Shown: positions 46,588 through 54,528 of the stretch, piece after piece
Numbering within the stretch: position 1 is the first letter of the stretch
Layout of the letters: every line of letters starts with the position of its first letter
Program-made: the position numbers and the translations under genes
NCBI RefSeq assembly: GCF_020524345.1
Contig: NZ_JAIVLH010000013.1
Span: forward strand, 1-64,000
Direction of reading: 5' to 3'
DNA: 64,000 bases
Source of the DNA: Metabacillus niabensis
GTDB lineage: Bacteria; Bacillota; Bacilli; Bacillales; Bacillaceae
Notes under the pieces: generated by a model
Told to the model about the DNA's origin: nothing
What the model saw: the letters and a program-made list of their open reading frames with translations, nothing else
Database searches by the model: none

Positions 46588-46616
46588 ATAGGGACAGGTA
46601 CACTGTCCCTATTTAT
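46588..46616. terminator. Terminator between convergent genes
   Basis: ATAGGGACAG (46588-46597) pairs with CTGTCCCTAT (46603-46612) around GTACA and is followed by TTATATT. It separates the hydrolase from the minus-strand yozG gene. Confidence 0.75.
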
Positions 46617-46664
46617 ATTCAACCTACATACATAGCTCTAAAAGGTCAATAACCCGGTTCAGAC

Positions 46665-46898
46665 TTAAGATGATGCATTACCATCCGCCTCATCATCCTT
46701 TCTATACTCCAAAACATCTCCAGGCTGACAGTCTAAAGCCTTGCAAATTGCCTCCAAAGTGGAAAAACGAACAGCCTTTGCCTTGCCATTTTTTAATATA
46801 GAAAGGTTCGCCATCGTGATTCCAACTCTTTCCGAAAGCTCTGTAACACTCATTTTTCGTTTCGCCAACATCACATCGATATTAATAATGATCGCCAT
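46665..46898 (-). CDS. yozG: YozG-like XRE family transcriptional regulator
   Basis: 77 residues from ATG 46898 behind GAGGTG. It is almost entirely a helix-turn-helix: MAIIINIDVMLAKRKMSVTELSERVGITMANLSILKNGKAKAVRFSTLEAICKALDCQPGDVLEY. This matches the short Cro/CI-like YozG of B. subtilis. It follows the DUF2975 membrane gene by ten bases, the same pairing as yoaS-yozG, and probably regulates that operon. Confidence 0.9.
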   Translation of the reverse strand: MAIIINIDVMLAKRKMSVTELSERVGITMANLSILKNGKAKAVRFSTLEAICKALDCQPGDVLEYRKDDEADGNASS

Positions 46899-46908
46899 TA
46901 ATTTCACC

Positions 46909-47385
46909 TCAGACCGTTAAATCATTTTCAGATTTGATTGTAATTGCTTCTTGCAAAAGACGTTGAAGAACAGCGGCGAATACAGCAATAACGAGTGATG
47001 CAAAGATAGGGATCATTCCAATGATGATAAGTCCTGGCGCATCATCTAATTCTGCTAGAAGGAAAACAAATGGAATGATGACTACATACAAACCGGTGAT
47101 GGTTAATGCGCAGAATTTGATTACCTTTAAGGCTTTAACAGACAATTCCGAGAAAGCTTGGTTTTTGTCAATATAGCTTAAAAGCTTAAATGCCTGAAAC
47201 AAGGCAATGAAAAAAGGGATTGCTGATATATACATTCCGATCACAATGGGATACAGGATATGGGCATAATCGGGATTTGCCGGATTATTAGCTAATTGAA
47301 CTAATCCAAAAATAATCAAAGCTAGTACAGGTGTTCCGATAAGGAAGACAGCTGCCTTTAAAAAGAGTGTTGAACCAATTTTCAT
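46909..47385 (-). CDS. yoaS: YoaS-like DUF2975 membrane protein
   Basis: 158 residues from ATG 47385 behind TGAGGTG. Four membrane segments: about 7-27, 48-70, 95-118 and 128-150. The sequence around LFQAFKLLSYIDKNQAFSELSVKALKVIKFCALTI is the DUF2975 signature. Function unknown; it is co-transcribed with the small XRE regulator. Confidence 0.87.
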   Translation of the reverse strand: MKIGSTLFLKAAVFLIGTPVLALIIFGLVQLANNPANPDYAHILYPIVIGMYISAIPFFIALFQAFKLLSYIDKNQAFSELSVKALKVIKFCALTITGLYVVIIPFVFLLAELDDAPGLIIIGMIPIFASLVIAVFAAVLQRLLQEAITIKSENDLTV

Positions 47386-47541
47386 AAAAAAGCACCTCAC
47401 AGATTAAATTTCGTTTATAAATTTATCACATTATTTATTGAATTACAATAAATAATTATCTATATTTATGATTATTTTGTTGTAAATAAATAGTCAAATT
47501 AAGTTTAATATAGACAAATACAAATTTATCCAAAATTGGAT

Positions 47542-47571
47542 TTGACGAAGAGATATTATACAGCGTATAAT
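47542..47571 (+). promoter_or_regulatory. Sigma-A promoter of the padR operon
   Basis: TTGACG (47542-47547) and TATAAT (47566-47571) are separated by 18 bases. The -10 lies inside the right arm of PadR operator 1. Confidence 0.65.
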
Positions 47572-47573
47572 AT
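47553..47573. promoter_or_regulatory. PadR operator 1
   Basis: ATATTATAC-AGC-GTATAATAT is a perfect inverted repeat with nine-base arms covering the promoter spacer and -10 of the padR operon. PadR repressors bind ATAC/GTAT-type dyads of this form. Confidence 0.75.
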
Positions 47574-47583
47574 GTTTATTCTA

Positions 47584-47604
47584 ATAATATACGCCGTATA
47601 ATAT
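47584..47604. promoter_or_regulatory. PadR operator 2
   Basis: ATAATATAC-GCC-GTATAATAT has the same geometry as operator 1 with one arm mismatch. The centres are 31 bp apart, about three helical turns, so two dimers could bind the same face of the DNA. Confidence 0.7.
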
Positions 47605-47629
47605 TATAAAACAAATTGGGGGTGTTCAA

Positions 47630-47950
47630 ATGTCATTCCAATTGGGTTCCTCTTTACTTGATGCCTGCGTCCTTGCTGTGTTGGCAAAAGAAGATGCATA
47701 TGGCTATTCACTCACTCAGCAAGTACGTGAAATAATGGATATCTCAGAATCGACACTTTACCCGGTACTTCGCAGATTGCAAAAGAAAGATTATTTAACA
47801 ACATATGACCGTCCGTTTCAAGGAAGAAATCGCCGGTATTACCGGATTACTGAAAGTGGAATGGAAAAGCTCCAAGAACTCCGTAGAGAATGGGTAGAAC
47901 ACAAACGGAAAATTGAATCTGTTTTATTAGGAGGAATAAATGGTGAGTAA
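47630..47950 (+). CDS. PadR family transcriptional repressor
   Basis: 106 residues. SLLDACVLAVLAKEDAYGYSLTQQVREIMDISESTLYPVLRRLQKKDYLTTYDRPFQGRNRRYYRITESG is the PadR winged helix (the ESTLYPVLRRL recognition helix is very clear). The short C-terminal helix mediates dimer contact. TTGGGGGTG precedes the ATG. It overlaps the DUF1700 gene by 11 bases and is autoregulated through two operators. In other Bacillus this PadR-DUF1700-DUF4097 set responds to envelope stress. Confidence 0.92.
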   Translation: MSFQLGSSLLDACVLAVLAKEDAYGYSLTQQVREIMDISESTLYPVLRRLQKKDYLTTYDRPFQGRNRRYYRITESGMEKLQELRREWVEHKRKIESVLLGGINGE

Positions 47951-48539
47951 AGAAGAATATTTAAAAAAGCTTCGGGCAAAAATCAAAAAATTGCCAAGTG
48001 AAGAAATAGAAGAAGCAATCGACTATTATCGTGAGTATTTTGATGAAGCAGGTGAAGAAGATATAAAATCAGTGATTGCAAGATTAGGTTCGCCATCTTA
48101 TGTTGCATCACAAATTTTGGCGGATTATGCAATAAAAGACTTGGATAACCAAAATAGTACAACGAAAAAGAGCTTTTCAGCCATTTGGTTTATCATCCTG
48201 GCCATTCTAGCCTCGCCGATCGCTTTGCCTCTTGTCCTTGTGATCATTTGTCTAGTATTTACCCTCATGCTTGTTTGTGGAGTAGCTATTCTTACTTTTT
48301 TTATCCTTGTTGTAAGTTTACCAATTAGTGGATTGTTCAGTTTGTTTGCTGGCTTGTCGGTCATCGCACAAGATTGGCAAACATCCATTTTCTTTAGTGG
48401 TATCGGTTTAATAACAATTGGAATAGGTGTGCTATTATTTTCTCCTTTTCTACAATTCTCCAAGAAGACTAGCACAGGAATTGTGAAAGTATTGAAAAGG
48501 CTGTTAGATAAAATGATTAGACGTAAGGAGGGGATCTAA
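47940..48539 (+). CDS. DUF1700 (HAAS domain) membrane protein
   Basis: 199 residues. The N-terminal HAAS domain is EEYLKKLRAKIKKLPSEEIEEAIDYYREYFDEAGEEDIKSVIARLGSPSYVASQILADYAIK. Four or so membrane segments (about 78-185) follow. HAAS proteins are typically partnered with PadR regulators and thought to couple membrane state to gene expression. It ends directly before the DUF4097 start. Confidence 0.88.
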   Translation: MVSKEEYLKKLRAKIKKLPSEEIEEAIDYYREYFDEAGEEDIKSVIARLGSPSYVASQILADYAIKDLDNQNSTTKKSFSAIWFIILAILASPIALPLVLVIICLVFTLMLVCGVAILTFFILVVSLPISGLFSLFAGLSVIAQDWQTSIFFSGIGLITIGIGVLLFSPFLQFSKKTSTGIVKVLKRLLDKMIRRKEGI

Positions 48540-49493
48540 ATGAAACACACGAAAGTCGCACTCGCCATGATGATGATCGGCATCCTTCTTGCTGTCATAG
48601 GATTATTTAGTGGAACTAAATTTTCGATTATCTTAACAGATAATGGGTTGAAAGCAGTAGGAAAAGAAGATCGACAGAATAAGGAATGGGGATTGGAAGA
48701 ATTCAATAATTTGGAGGTAGCTCTCGCGGACGCCAAACTAGAGGTTATTCCCTCTGATGAATATAAATTGGAGATTGAGAGTTTAGAAGGTACAAAAATC
48801 ACACATACAGTTGAAAATGAAACACTAACGATTAAAGATCGAACATCACATGCAGAATTTACATTTACCATGAACTTTATTGGAAACATTCAAAAAACAA
48901 TTATTAAAATCTATGTTCCAGCTGATAAAGAATTTGACGATGTTAGCATTGCGAATGATTTTGGAGATATAAAGCTGAACGAAATGACAATCGATAAATT
49001 GACCATCTTATCCAATGATGGAGATGTAGACATCAAGGACATTCAGTCTAAAAGTGTAACGATACAAAACGATTTTGGAGATAGTAACGCCTCAAACGTA
49101 ACTACAAACAATTTAACACTAGAAATTAATGATGGTGACGCTGAATTAAATACAGTTAATATTGCGAAAGAAGCAGAGCTTTCAAATGATTTTGGTGAAA
49201 TTTCATTACGTGACTTTACAAGTCATGGCACAAATATTAAAAGCTCTGACGGGGAAATTTATATAAATGGTCAGCTCATGGGGAAAACAAATATAGAAAC
49301 CAGCTTTAGCGATATGACACTGGAATTGACGAATAAAGAAACCCAACTAAATTATCATATTCAGAATGATTTTGGTGATATAGTAGTGAACGGTGATGAA
49401 TTTGAAACAATAGCATCGAACAATGTAGATACGAATGATAAAATAACAATTCTTTCAAATGATGGTGATGTTGAGATCACATTAGATAAATAG
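48540..49493 (+). CDS. DUF4097 family beta-strand repeat protein
   Basis: 317 residues. An N-terminal membrane helix (VALAMMMIGILLAVIGLFSG) precedes an external beta-rich domain. From about residue 135 it carries alternating ND-F-GD and ND-GD turns (SIANDFGDIKLN, LSNDGDVDIKD, IQNDFGDSNAS, EINDGDAELN, LSNDFGEISL, LSNDGDVEITL), each one coil of a beta-helix. The family is related to LiaG-type envelope proteins. Translation is coupled to DUF1700 (start directly after its stop, ribosome site GGAGG). Confidence 0.87.
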   Translation: MKHTKVALAMMMIGILLAVIGLFSGTKFSIILTDNGLKAVGKEDRQNKEWGLEEFNNLEVALADAKLEVIPSDEYKLEIESLEGTKITHTVENETLTIKDRTSHAEFTFTMNFIGNIQKTIIKIYVPADKEFDDVSIANDFGDIKLNEMTIDKLTILSNDGDVDIKDIQSKSVTIQNDFGDSNASNVTTNNLTLEINDGDAELNTVNIAKEAELSNDFGEISLRDFTSHGTNIKSSDGEIYINGQLMGKTNIETSFSDMTLELTNKETQLNYHIQNDFGDIVVNGDEFETIASNNVDTNDKITILSNDGDVEITLDK

Positions 49494-49638
49494 AATCACC
49501 CGTAATATTGACGGCAAACCGGGAAAGATCGGGATGCTGTTTTTTTATTTATTCTTATATCACTCCAACCACCTTTATTTTTATCAATGTCTGGTATACT
49601 TTATACGATACAACTATTCTTATCTATTAGGTGATAAT

Positions 49639-51936
49639 ATGCAACCTGAAATAAAGCTCTCTGTACGTTCATTAGTTGAATATGTGTTTCGAAGCGGTAG
49701 TATTGATCAACGATTTCGGACTGCCACAACCCTTACCGAAGGGACAAAAGCTCATAAAGCCATACAAAAGACGTATCAAGAAAATGATGAGAAAGAAGTC
49801 TATCTAAAAACAGAAATTGAGTATAAAGAAATAATGTTCATCATTGAAGGTCGATGTGATGGGTTGCTATTTCGTGATGATAAAATCTTTATTGATGAAA
49901 TTAAGTCAACTTCAAAAGACTTGAGTGAAATAGAGGAAGAATCAGTCCCTGTACACTGGGCACAGGCAAAGGTTTATGCCTATATCTATTCAAAAGATCA
50001 TGAACTAAAAGAAATGATTGTTCAATTAACTTACATACACACTGTGACAGAAGAGAAAAAAAAATTCCAAAAACATTTTACTTTTCTAGAACTTGAACAG
50101 TTTGTATCTGAGCTAGTGAATGAATACTTTCCGTATGCATCTTTTATGCAAAACCATCAATTGAAAAGAAATCATAGTATTAATCAACTATCATTTCCAT
50201 TTACAACATATCGAGAGGGGCAACGCAAGCTTGCAGGTGTAGTTTATAAAACCATTTCAGAGGAAAAGAATATTTTTGCAAATGCACCTACCGGTATTGG
50301 AAAAACCATCTCGACAATTTTCCCAACAGTGAAGGCGATGGGTGAAGGCAAGCTGGATCGAATGTTTTATTTAACAGCAAAAACCATCACAAGACAAACC
50401 GCAGAAGAAGCTTTTTCACTTATGAAAAAAAAGGGGGTGTGTATGAGTGCTGTTACGATTACAGCTAAGGAAAAAATTTGTTTTAAAGAGGAAACCATTT
50501 GTCAAAAGGAGTATTGCGAGTTTGCGAATGGATATTATGATCGCATAAATGAGGCTGTTCTCGATATTTTCTCACATGAAACGTTTATTAATCGTCAAAA
50601 AATCGAGGCATATGCGAGGAAGCATACACTTTGTCCATTTGAATTTTCCTTAGACCTAGCCTTTGTAGCAGATGCGATTATTTGTGATTACAACTATATT
50701 TTTGATCCGAAAGTGTCACTAAAGCGATTCTTTGATGAACATAAACGACAGTCCGCTTTATTAATCGATGAAGCTCATAATCTGGTTGATCGAGCCAGAG
50801 AGATGTTTTCAGCTCAATTACAAAAATCAGATTTTCTTTCATTAAAACGTATCTATAGATGGTCTGATTTGTACGAATCTGTTCATAAACTAAATAAATA
50901 TTTTATTGAACTGAAGAAAAAGTGTTCTGAAAAAGGACATCTTGTGTGGCAGGAATTGGATGAACATCTGATCAATATACTCGAAGAATTTGTAGACAAG
51001 GCAGAGAGAGAATTATTACAACATACAAAACAAGTTGAGCAATCCCTTCTATTAGAAACCTATTTTGCTGCAACGGGATTTGTTCGAATATCAAATCTCT
51101 ATGATAAACAATATGTTACTTATGTTGAAACAGAGAAAAATGAGGTTCATCTAAAAATGTTCTGTTTGGATCCTTCCCATCTTTTGCAGCAGGTTAGTAA
51201 TAAGTTTCGGACAACTGTCTATTTTTCTGCCACACTTTTACCATTTCAGTATTATTTGGATATGTTAGGTGGTACGTCAGAGGATTACACCATTTCAATT
51301 CCTTCACCGTTTGCAAAAGAACAAACCGAGATATTCCTTCAACCGTTATCGACTCGATACCGAGACAGAGAACATTCAAAAAAGCCAATCATTGGTATGC
51401 TCTCAAAGCTTTTGAAAGAACGTAGCGGAAACTATTTAATCTTCTTTCCTTCCTATCACTATATGAACAGTGTATATGAAGACTTTACTACTAGCTGTCC
51501 TGACATTCGTAGCATTATTCAGACGAACAAATTCAATGAAAAAGAACGGGAGCAATTTTTAGAAGAGTTTAAAGAAGAAAGTTCAGAACCTTTTATAGGC
51601 TTTGCTGTATTAGGTGGTATTTTTTCTGAAGGTGTTGACTTAAAAGGGAATAGGCTGAATGGTGTCATCGTTGTCGGTGTGGGTTTACCACAGCTTTGCC
51701 TGGAACGAAATATTATGAAAGATTATTTTCAAACAATGGGAAAAAATGGTTATGATTACGCATATACCTTCCCCGGCATGAACAAAGTGTTACAGGCGGG
51801 TGGCCGATTAATCAGATCTGAGACCGATACCGGCGTAATAGTACTTGTTGACGATCGGTTTCTAACTCAGAAATATCAAGGCCTTTTACCGAGGGAATGG
51901 AGGGATTTTGAATATGTTCAAAATCTCCCGGAATGA
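49639..51936 (+). CDS. PD-(D/E)XK nuclease fused to XPD/DinG-type DNA helicase
   Basis: 765 residues from ATG 49639 behind TAGGTGATAAT; the frame to 49534 lacks a ribosome site. Residues 1-160 look like a RecB/Cas4-type nuclease: D74, E87-x-K89 (GRCDGLL, IDEIKS) and the Q109xxxY113 helix. Helicase motif I is APTGIGKT (216-223) and the DEAH box is at 377-380. Cysteines 281, 288, 293 and 332 lie where XPD-family enzymes bind [4Fe-4S]. The C-terminal half has LIFFPSYHYMNSVYEDF and the motif VI region QAGGRLIRSETDTGVIVLVDDRF. Probably a 5'-3' helicase-nuclease in DNA repair. It is a single gene with a terminator downstream. Confidence 0.87.
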   Translation: MQPEIKLSVRSLVEYVFRSGSIDQRFRTATTLTEGTKAHKAIQKTYQENDEKEVYLKTEIEYKEIMFIIEGRCDGLLFRDDKIFIDEIKSTSKDLSEIEEESVPVHWAQAKVYAYIYSKDHELKEMIVQLTYIHTVTEEKKKFQKHFTFLELEQFVSELVNEYFPYASFMQNHQLKRNHSINQLSFPFTTYREGQRKLAGVVYKTISEEKNIFANAPTGIGKTISTIFPTVKAMGEGKLDRMFYLTAKTITRQTAEEAFSLMKKKGVCMSAVTITAKEKICFKEETICQKEYCEFANGYYDRINEAVLDIFSHETFINRQKIEAYARKHTLCPFEFSLDLAFVADAIICDYNYIFDPKVSLKRFFDEHKRQSALLIDEAHNLVDRAREMFSAQLQKSDFLSLKRIYRWSDLYESVHKLNKYFIELKKKCSEKGHLVWQELDEHLINILEEFVDKAERELLQHTKQVEQSLLLETYFAATGFVRISNLYDKQYVTYVETEKNEVHLKMFCLDPSHLLQQVSNKFRTTVYFSATLLPFQYYLDMLGGTSEDYTISIPSPFAKEQTEIFLQPLSTRYRDREHSKKPIIGMLSKLLKERSGNYLIFFPSYHYMNSVYEDFTTSCPDIRSIIQTNKFNEKEREQFLEEFKEESSEPFIGFAVLGGIFSEGVDLKGNRLNGVIVVGVGLPQLCLERNIMKDYFQTMGKNGYDYAYTFPGMNKVLQAGGRLIRSETDTGVIVLVDDRFLTQKYQGLLPREWRDFEYVQNLPE

Positions 51937-51956
51937 TAAATAACTTAATTATTTTA

Positions 51957-51987
51957 AGAGAAACGATTAGTCGTTTCTCTATTTTTA
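51957..51987 (+). terminator. Terminator after the helicase-nuclease gene
   Basis: AGAGAAACGA (51957-51966) pairs perfectly with TCGTTTCTCT (51971-51980) around TTAG and is followed by ATTTTTATT. Confidence 0.85.
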
Positions 51988-52119
51988 TTGCGTGCCGAGC
52001 AAGTCGTTAACCTATTAAAATTTCATAAATAATTAGGCTCTTTCACCAGTAACAATACCCACCCAATTTACATAATTTGTTGAAGAAGTATGTGATTACC
52101 AAAAAACAGGTTTAAATTT

Positions 52120-52130
52120 ATTTGTCCGTT
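52120..52130. repeat. Left copy of an 11-bp inverted repeat around the precursor gene
   Basis: ATTTGTCCGTT lies 45 bases before the precursor start codon. Its exact reverse complement, AACGGACAAAT, lies at 52546-52556 before the maturation genes. It could be a shared regulator site. Confidence 0.5.
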
Positions 52131-52175
52131 GCTTGTCACTGGTCCCAGGTAAGTATTATGAGGAGGTTTTACTTA

Positions 52176-52478
52176 ATGAATAATTTTCAACAGGATCTTC
52201 AAATGTTAAATCTCGGAGATTACCAAGCTACTCAGGCTGTACCTTATGACCCGAATCAATATTATTATGATGATGAAAGACTGTACGTTGGTATAGGGGG
52301 GGTATTCCGCTGTTATAGTTGTTTTAGCTGTTATAACTGTTTCAACTGTTATAATTGCTTTAGTTGTTTCAGTTGTTTTAATTGTGGAGGCCGTTGTGGC
52401 GGAGGTCGCTGTGGTGGTGGCCGTTGCGGTGGTGGTCGCTGTGGCGGAGGCGGCGGAGGCCGTTGCGGAGGAAGATAG
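52176..52478 (+). CDS. hcaA: Heterocycloanthracin/sonorensin-type TOMM precursor peptide
   Basis: 100 residues from ATG 52176 behind GAGGAGG; the frame to 52122 is a non-coding extension. The leader (MNNFQQDLQMLNLGDYQATQ...) has the FQQDLQ-L-DYQ pattern of this RiPP family. The core begins near C46 and holds 14 cysteines. First come eight Cys-Tyr/Phe-Ser/Asn triplets, then Cys separated by Gly-Gly-Arg or Gly-Gly-Gly-Arg, ending RCGGR. In this family cysteines and serines are converted to thiazoles and oxazoles by the enzymes encoded next. The triplet-plus-GGRC core is unlike the published CG-rich B. anthracis or CWSC-type sonorensin cores as I remember them. Confidence 0.9.
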   Translation: MNNFQQDLQMLNLGDYQATQAVPYDPNQYYYDDERLYVGIGGVFRCYSCFSCYNCFNCYNCFSCFSCFNCGGRCGGGRCGGGRCGGGRCGGGGGGRCGGR

Positions 52479-52503
52479 AATAAAATTCGGTAATAATTAC
52501 GGC

Positions 52504-52535
52504 AAGCCTCTACATAAGGATGTAGGGGCTTTTTC
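52504..52535 (+). terminator. Attenuator between precursor and modification genes
   Basis: AGCCTCTACAT (52505-52515) pairs with ATGTAGGGGCT (52520-52530) with one G-T pair, then TTTT. It probably ends most transcripts after the precursor, giving excess precursor over enzymes. Confidence 0.8.
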
Positions 52536-52538
52536 TGA

Positions 52539-52556
52539 TTGACATAACGGACAAAT
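52539..52556 (+). promoter_or_regulatory. Possible -35 and regulator site before hcaF
   Basis: TTGACA (52539-52544) is directly followed by AACGGACAAAT (52546-52556), the reverse complement of the site before the precursor gene. No good -10 sits at 17 bases (CATAAA is at 19), so an activator may be needed. Confidence 0.4.
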
Positions 52557-52623
52557 AGCCTTTCATAAAATGGTAGTAATGTATGTTGAAAGACAATAGC
52601 AACTGCGGCTAAGGAGGATCGTT

Positions 52624-54528
52624 ATGACAAATTTATCCCCTTCTATGCGTCTGAAGGTGAAAAGGGACACATTTTTTCTCCCTGAAGCTAACAGCGGTGT
52701 ATATTTTCGGAATAATGTAAGTTCGTTTCGTATGGAAGGCAGTATGATTAATAAGTGGGTTGAGAATCTTATACCGATGTTCAATGGAGAAAATACTTTA
52801 GAGAGTTTGACAACAGGATTAACAGGACCTTATCGTGATCGAGTGTACGAAATTGCTGAAACATTGTATCAAAATGGATTTGTTAAAGATGTAAGTCGGG
52901 ACCATCCGTACCAATTGTCTGAACAGGTCCTCAAAAAGTATGCTTCACAAATTGAATTTATTGATAGTTTTGTAGATTCTGCAGCATTTCGATTTCAGAA
53001 TTATCGTCAGGTAAAAGCATTGACCGTTGGTTCAGGAGATATGTTTGTTTCATTGATCTCAGCATTACTAGAATCCGGATTACCTAAGTTTCAAATACTT
53101 ATAACAGATAGGAAACAGACAAATATACAGCGGTTGAATGAACTCGTGGCACATGCTCGAAAAACTGATTCGGAGGTTACAGTTGAGGAGATCTCACTAA
53201 GTACATGGAGAGAGATTGTGGAGCCGTTTGACTATATATTATACGTGTCAGAAGAGGGGAATGTAGAAGAGCTAAAACTTCTCCATACGATTTGTAGAGA
53301 AGAAAAGAAAGTATTTATCCCGGCTTTATGTTTACAGCAGATTGGGATGGCGGGGCCTGTAGTTTTACCAAGCTCAGAGTATTGTTGGGAATCTGCATGG
53401 CGCAGACTCCATCGAACAGAACTCTTTAAAGCAAATCCAATTTCAACTTTTTCCTCCACAGCCGGGGCAATGCTTTCTAATCTCATTGTATTTGAATTAT
53501 TTAAAGACATTACCGGAGTGACGGAACGGGAACAGAATAATCAATACTATTTACTGGATTTAGAAACGATGGAAGGGAACTGGCATACATTTCTTCCTCA
53601 TCCACTAGATAGTAGTGAAAATAGAATAACTAAAATTGTAGTCGGCGATTTTGATGAACGAATTCAGGAAGATTTGGAAAAAGAAGAATCAGGAAAATTA
53701 CTTCTTTTTTTCAATAAGTTAACATCAAAGGCAACAGGGATTTTCCATACCTGGGATGAGGAAGATTTGCAGCAGCTTCCGTTAGCACAGTGCCGGGTCC
53801 AGGCAATCGATCCGTTGTCTGATGGACCTGCTGAGTTGTTGCAAAGTGTCATCAGTTCGGGACTAACACACGAAGATGCTAGAAGGGAAGCGGGTCTAGC
53901 TGGAATTGAAGCATATGCAATTCGATTAACGGCCACGTACGATCTGCCAACATATGTTCAAATTGGAGCAGGTGAAACATTTACGGAAAGTGTCTATCGA
54001 GGATTACAAAAGTGTTTAGTACAGGAGATGAAAAGAAATCAGACGAACAATACTGTTTCTCTGACTCGAATCAAGTTGAATTTAGTAGAAGATGAACGGT
54101 GCAGGTTTTATCTACAGGCCTTAACAACGATCCAGGGTGAGCCGTTGATAGGATTAGGTGATGAAGTCCATGGCTTCCCTGCAGTATGGATTGGGACGAA
54201 AAATGGGTGGTATGGAAGTGTAGATACGAATATAACATTTTCATTAAGAAACGCATTGCAACAGGCTCTTTTTAAATCACAAAACAAAGAGGAGCCGATA
54301 AATTCCAAAGGTTTAATTGCATCATCCGTGCTATTTAACGAAAAAGCACCTATACAACTTACTATACCTGATGGTGATACTCAGAAACAATCTATGCTGT
54401 TGCAATCTGCAAAGGTTGTATTGGGCCGAAATGGAAAGCAACTTGATGTTTTTGAACTGGAACTTGAGCCGATTATAAAAGAAGGTTTAGCAGGGATATT
54501 TGGAGTTGTGGTAAGAGAGGAGGAATGA
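52624..54528 (+). CDS. hcaF: Ocin-ThiF-like TOMM maturation protein (leader-binding F protein)
   Basis: 634 residues. The N-terminal 100 residues (SMRLKVKRDTFFLPEANSGVYFRNNVSSFRMEG, then NKWVENLIPMFNGENTLESLTTGL) form the winged-helix RiPP recognition part. The middle resembles an inactive ThiF/E1-like Rossmann domain (VKALTVGSGDMFVSLISALLESGLPKFQILITDRK). The C-terminal part is less conserved. In heterocycloanthracin biosynthesis the F protein binds the leader peptide and presents the precursor to the YcaO enzyme. Strong AAGGAGG ribosome site; its stop overlaps the next start (ATGA). Confidence 0.87.
   Translation: MTNLSPSMRLKVKRDTFFLPEANSGVYFRNNVSSFRMEGSMINKWVENLIPMFNGENTLESLTTGLTGPYRDRVYEIAETLYQNGFVKDVSRDHPYQLSEQVLKKYASQIEFIDSFVDSAAFRFQNYRQVKALTVGSGDMFVSLISALLESGLPKFQILITDRKQTNIQRLNELVAHARKTDSEVTVEEISLSTWREIVEPFDYILYVSEEGNVEELKLLHTICREEKKVFIPALCLQQIGMAGPVVLPSSEYCWESAWRRLHRTELFKANPISTFSSTAGAMLSNLIVFELFKDITGVTEREQNNQYYLLDLETMEGNWHTFLPHPLDSSENRITKIVVGDFDERIQEDLEKEESGKLLLFFNKLTSKATGIFHTWDEEDLQQLPLAQCRVQAIDPLSDGPAELLQSVISSGLTHEDARREAGLAGIEAYAIRLTATYDLPTYVQIGAGETFTESVYRGLQKCLVQEMKRNQTNNTVSLTRIKLNLVEDERCRFYLQALTTIQGEPLIGLGDEVHGFPAVWIGTKNGWYGSVDTNITFSLRNALQQALFKSQNKEEPINSKGLIASSVLFNEKAPIQLTIPDGDTQKQSMLLQSAKVVLGRNGKQLDVFELELEPIIKEGLAGIFGVVVREEE

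Noticed and set aside
52314-52470. Short tandem DNA repeats resembling a repeat array
   Set aside because: They are the codons of the TOMM core (Cys-aromatic-Ser/Asn and Gly-Gly-Arg-Cys). There are no spacers, so this is not a CRISPR or VNTR outside a gene.
53232-53510. 92-codon minus-strand frame inside hcaF
   Set aside because: Shadow of the conserved plus-strand gene with no independent support.
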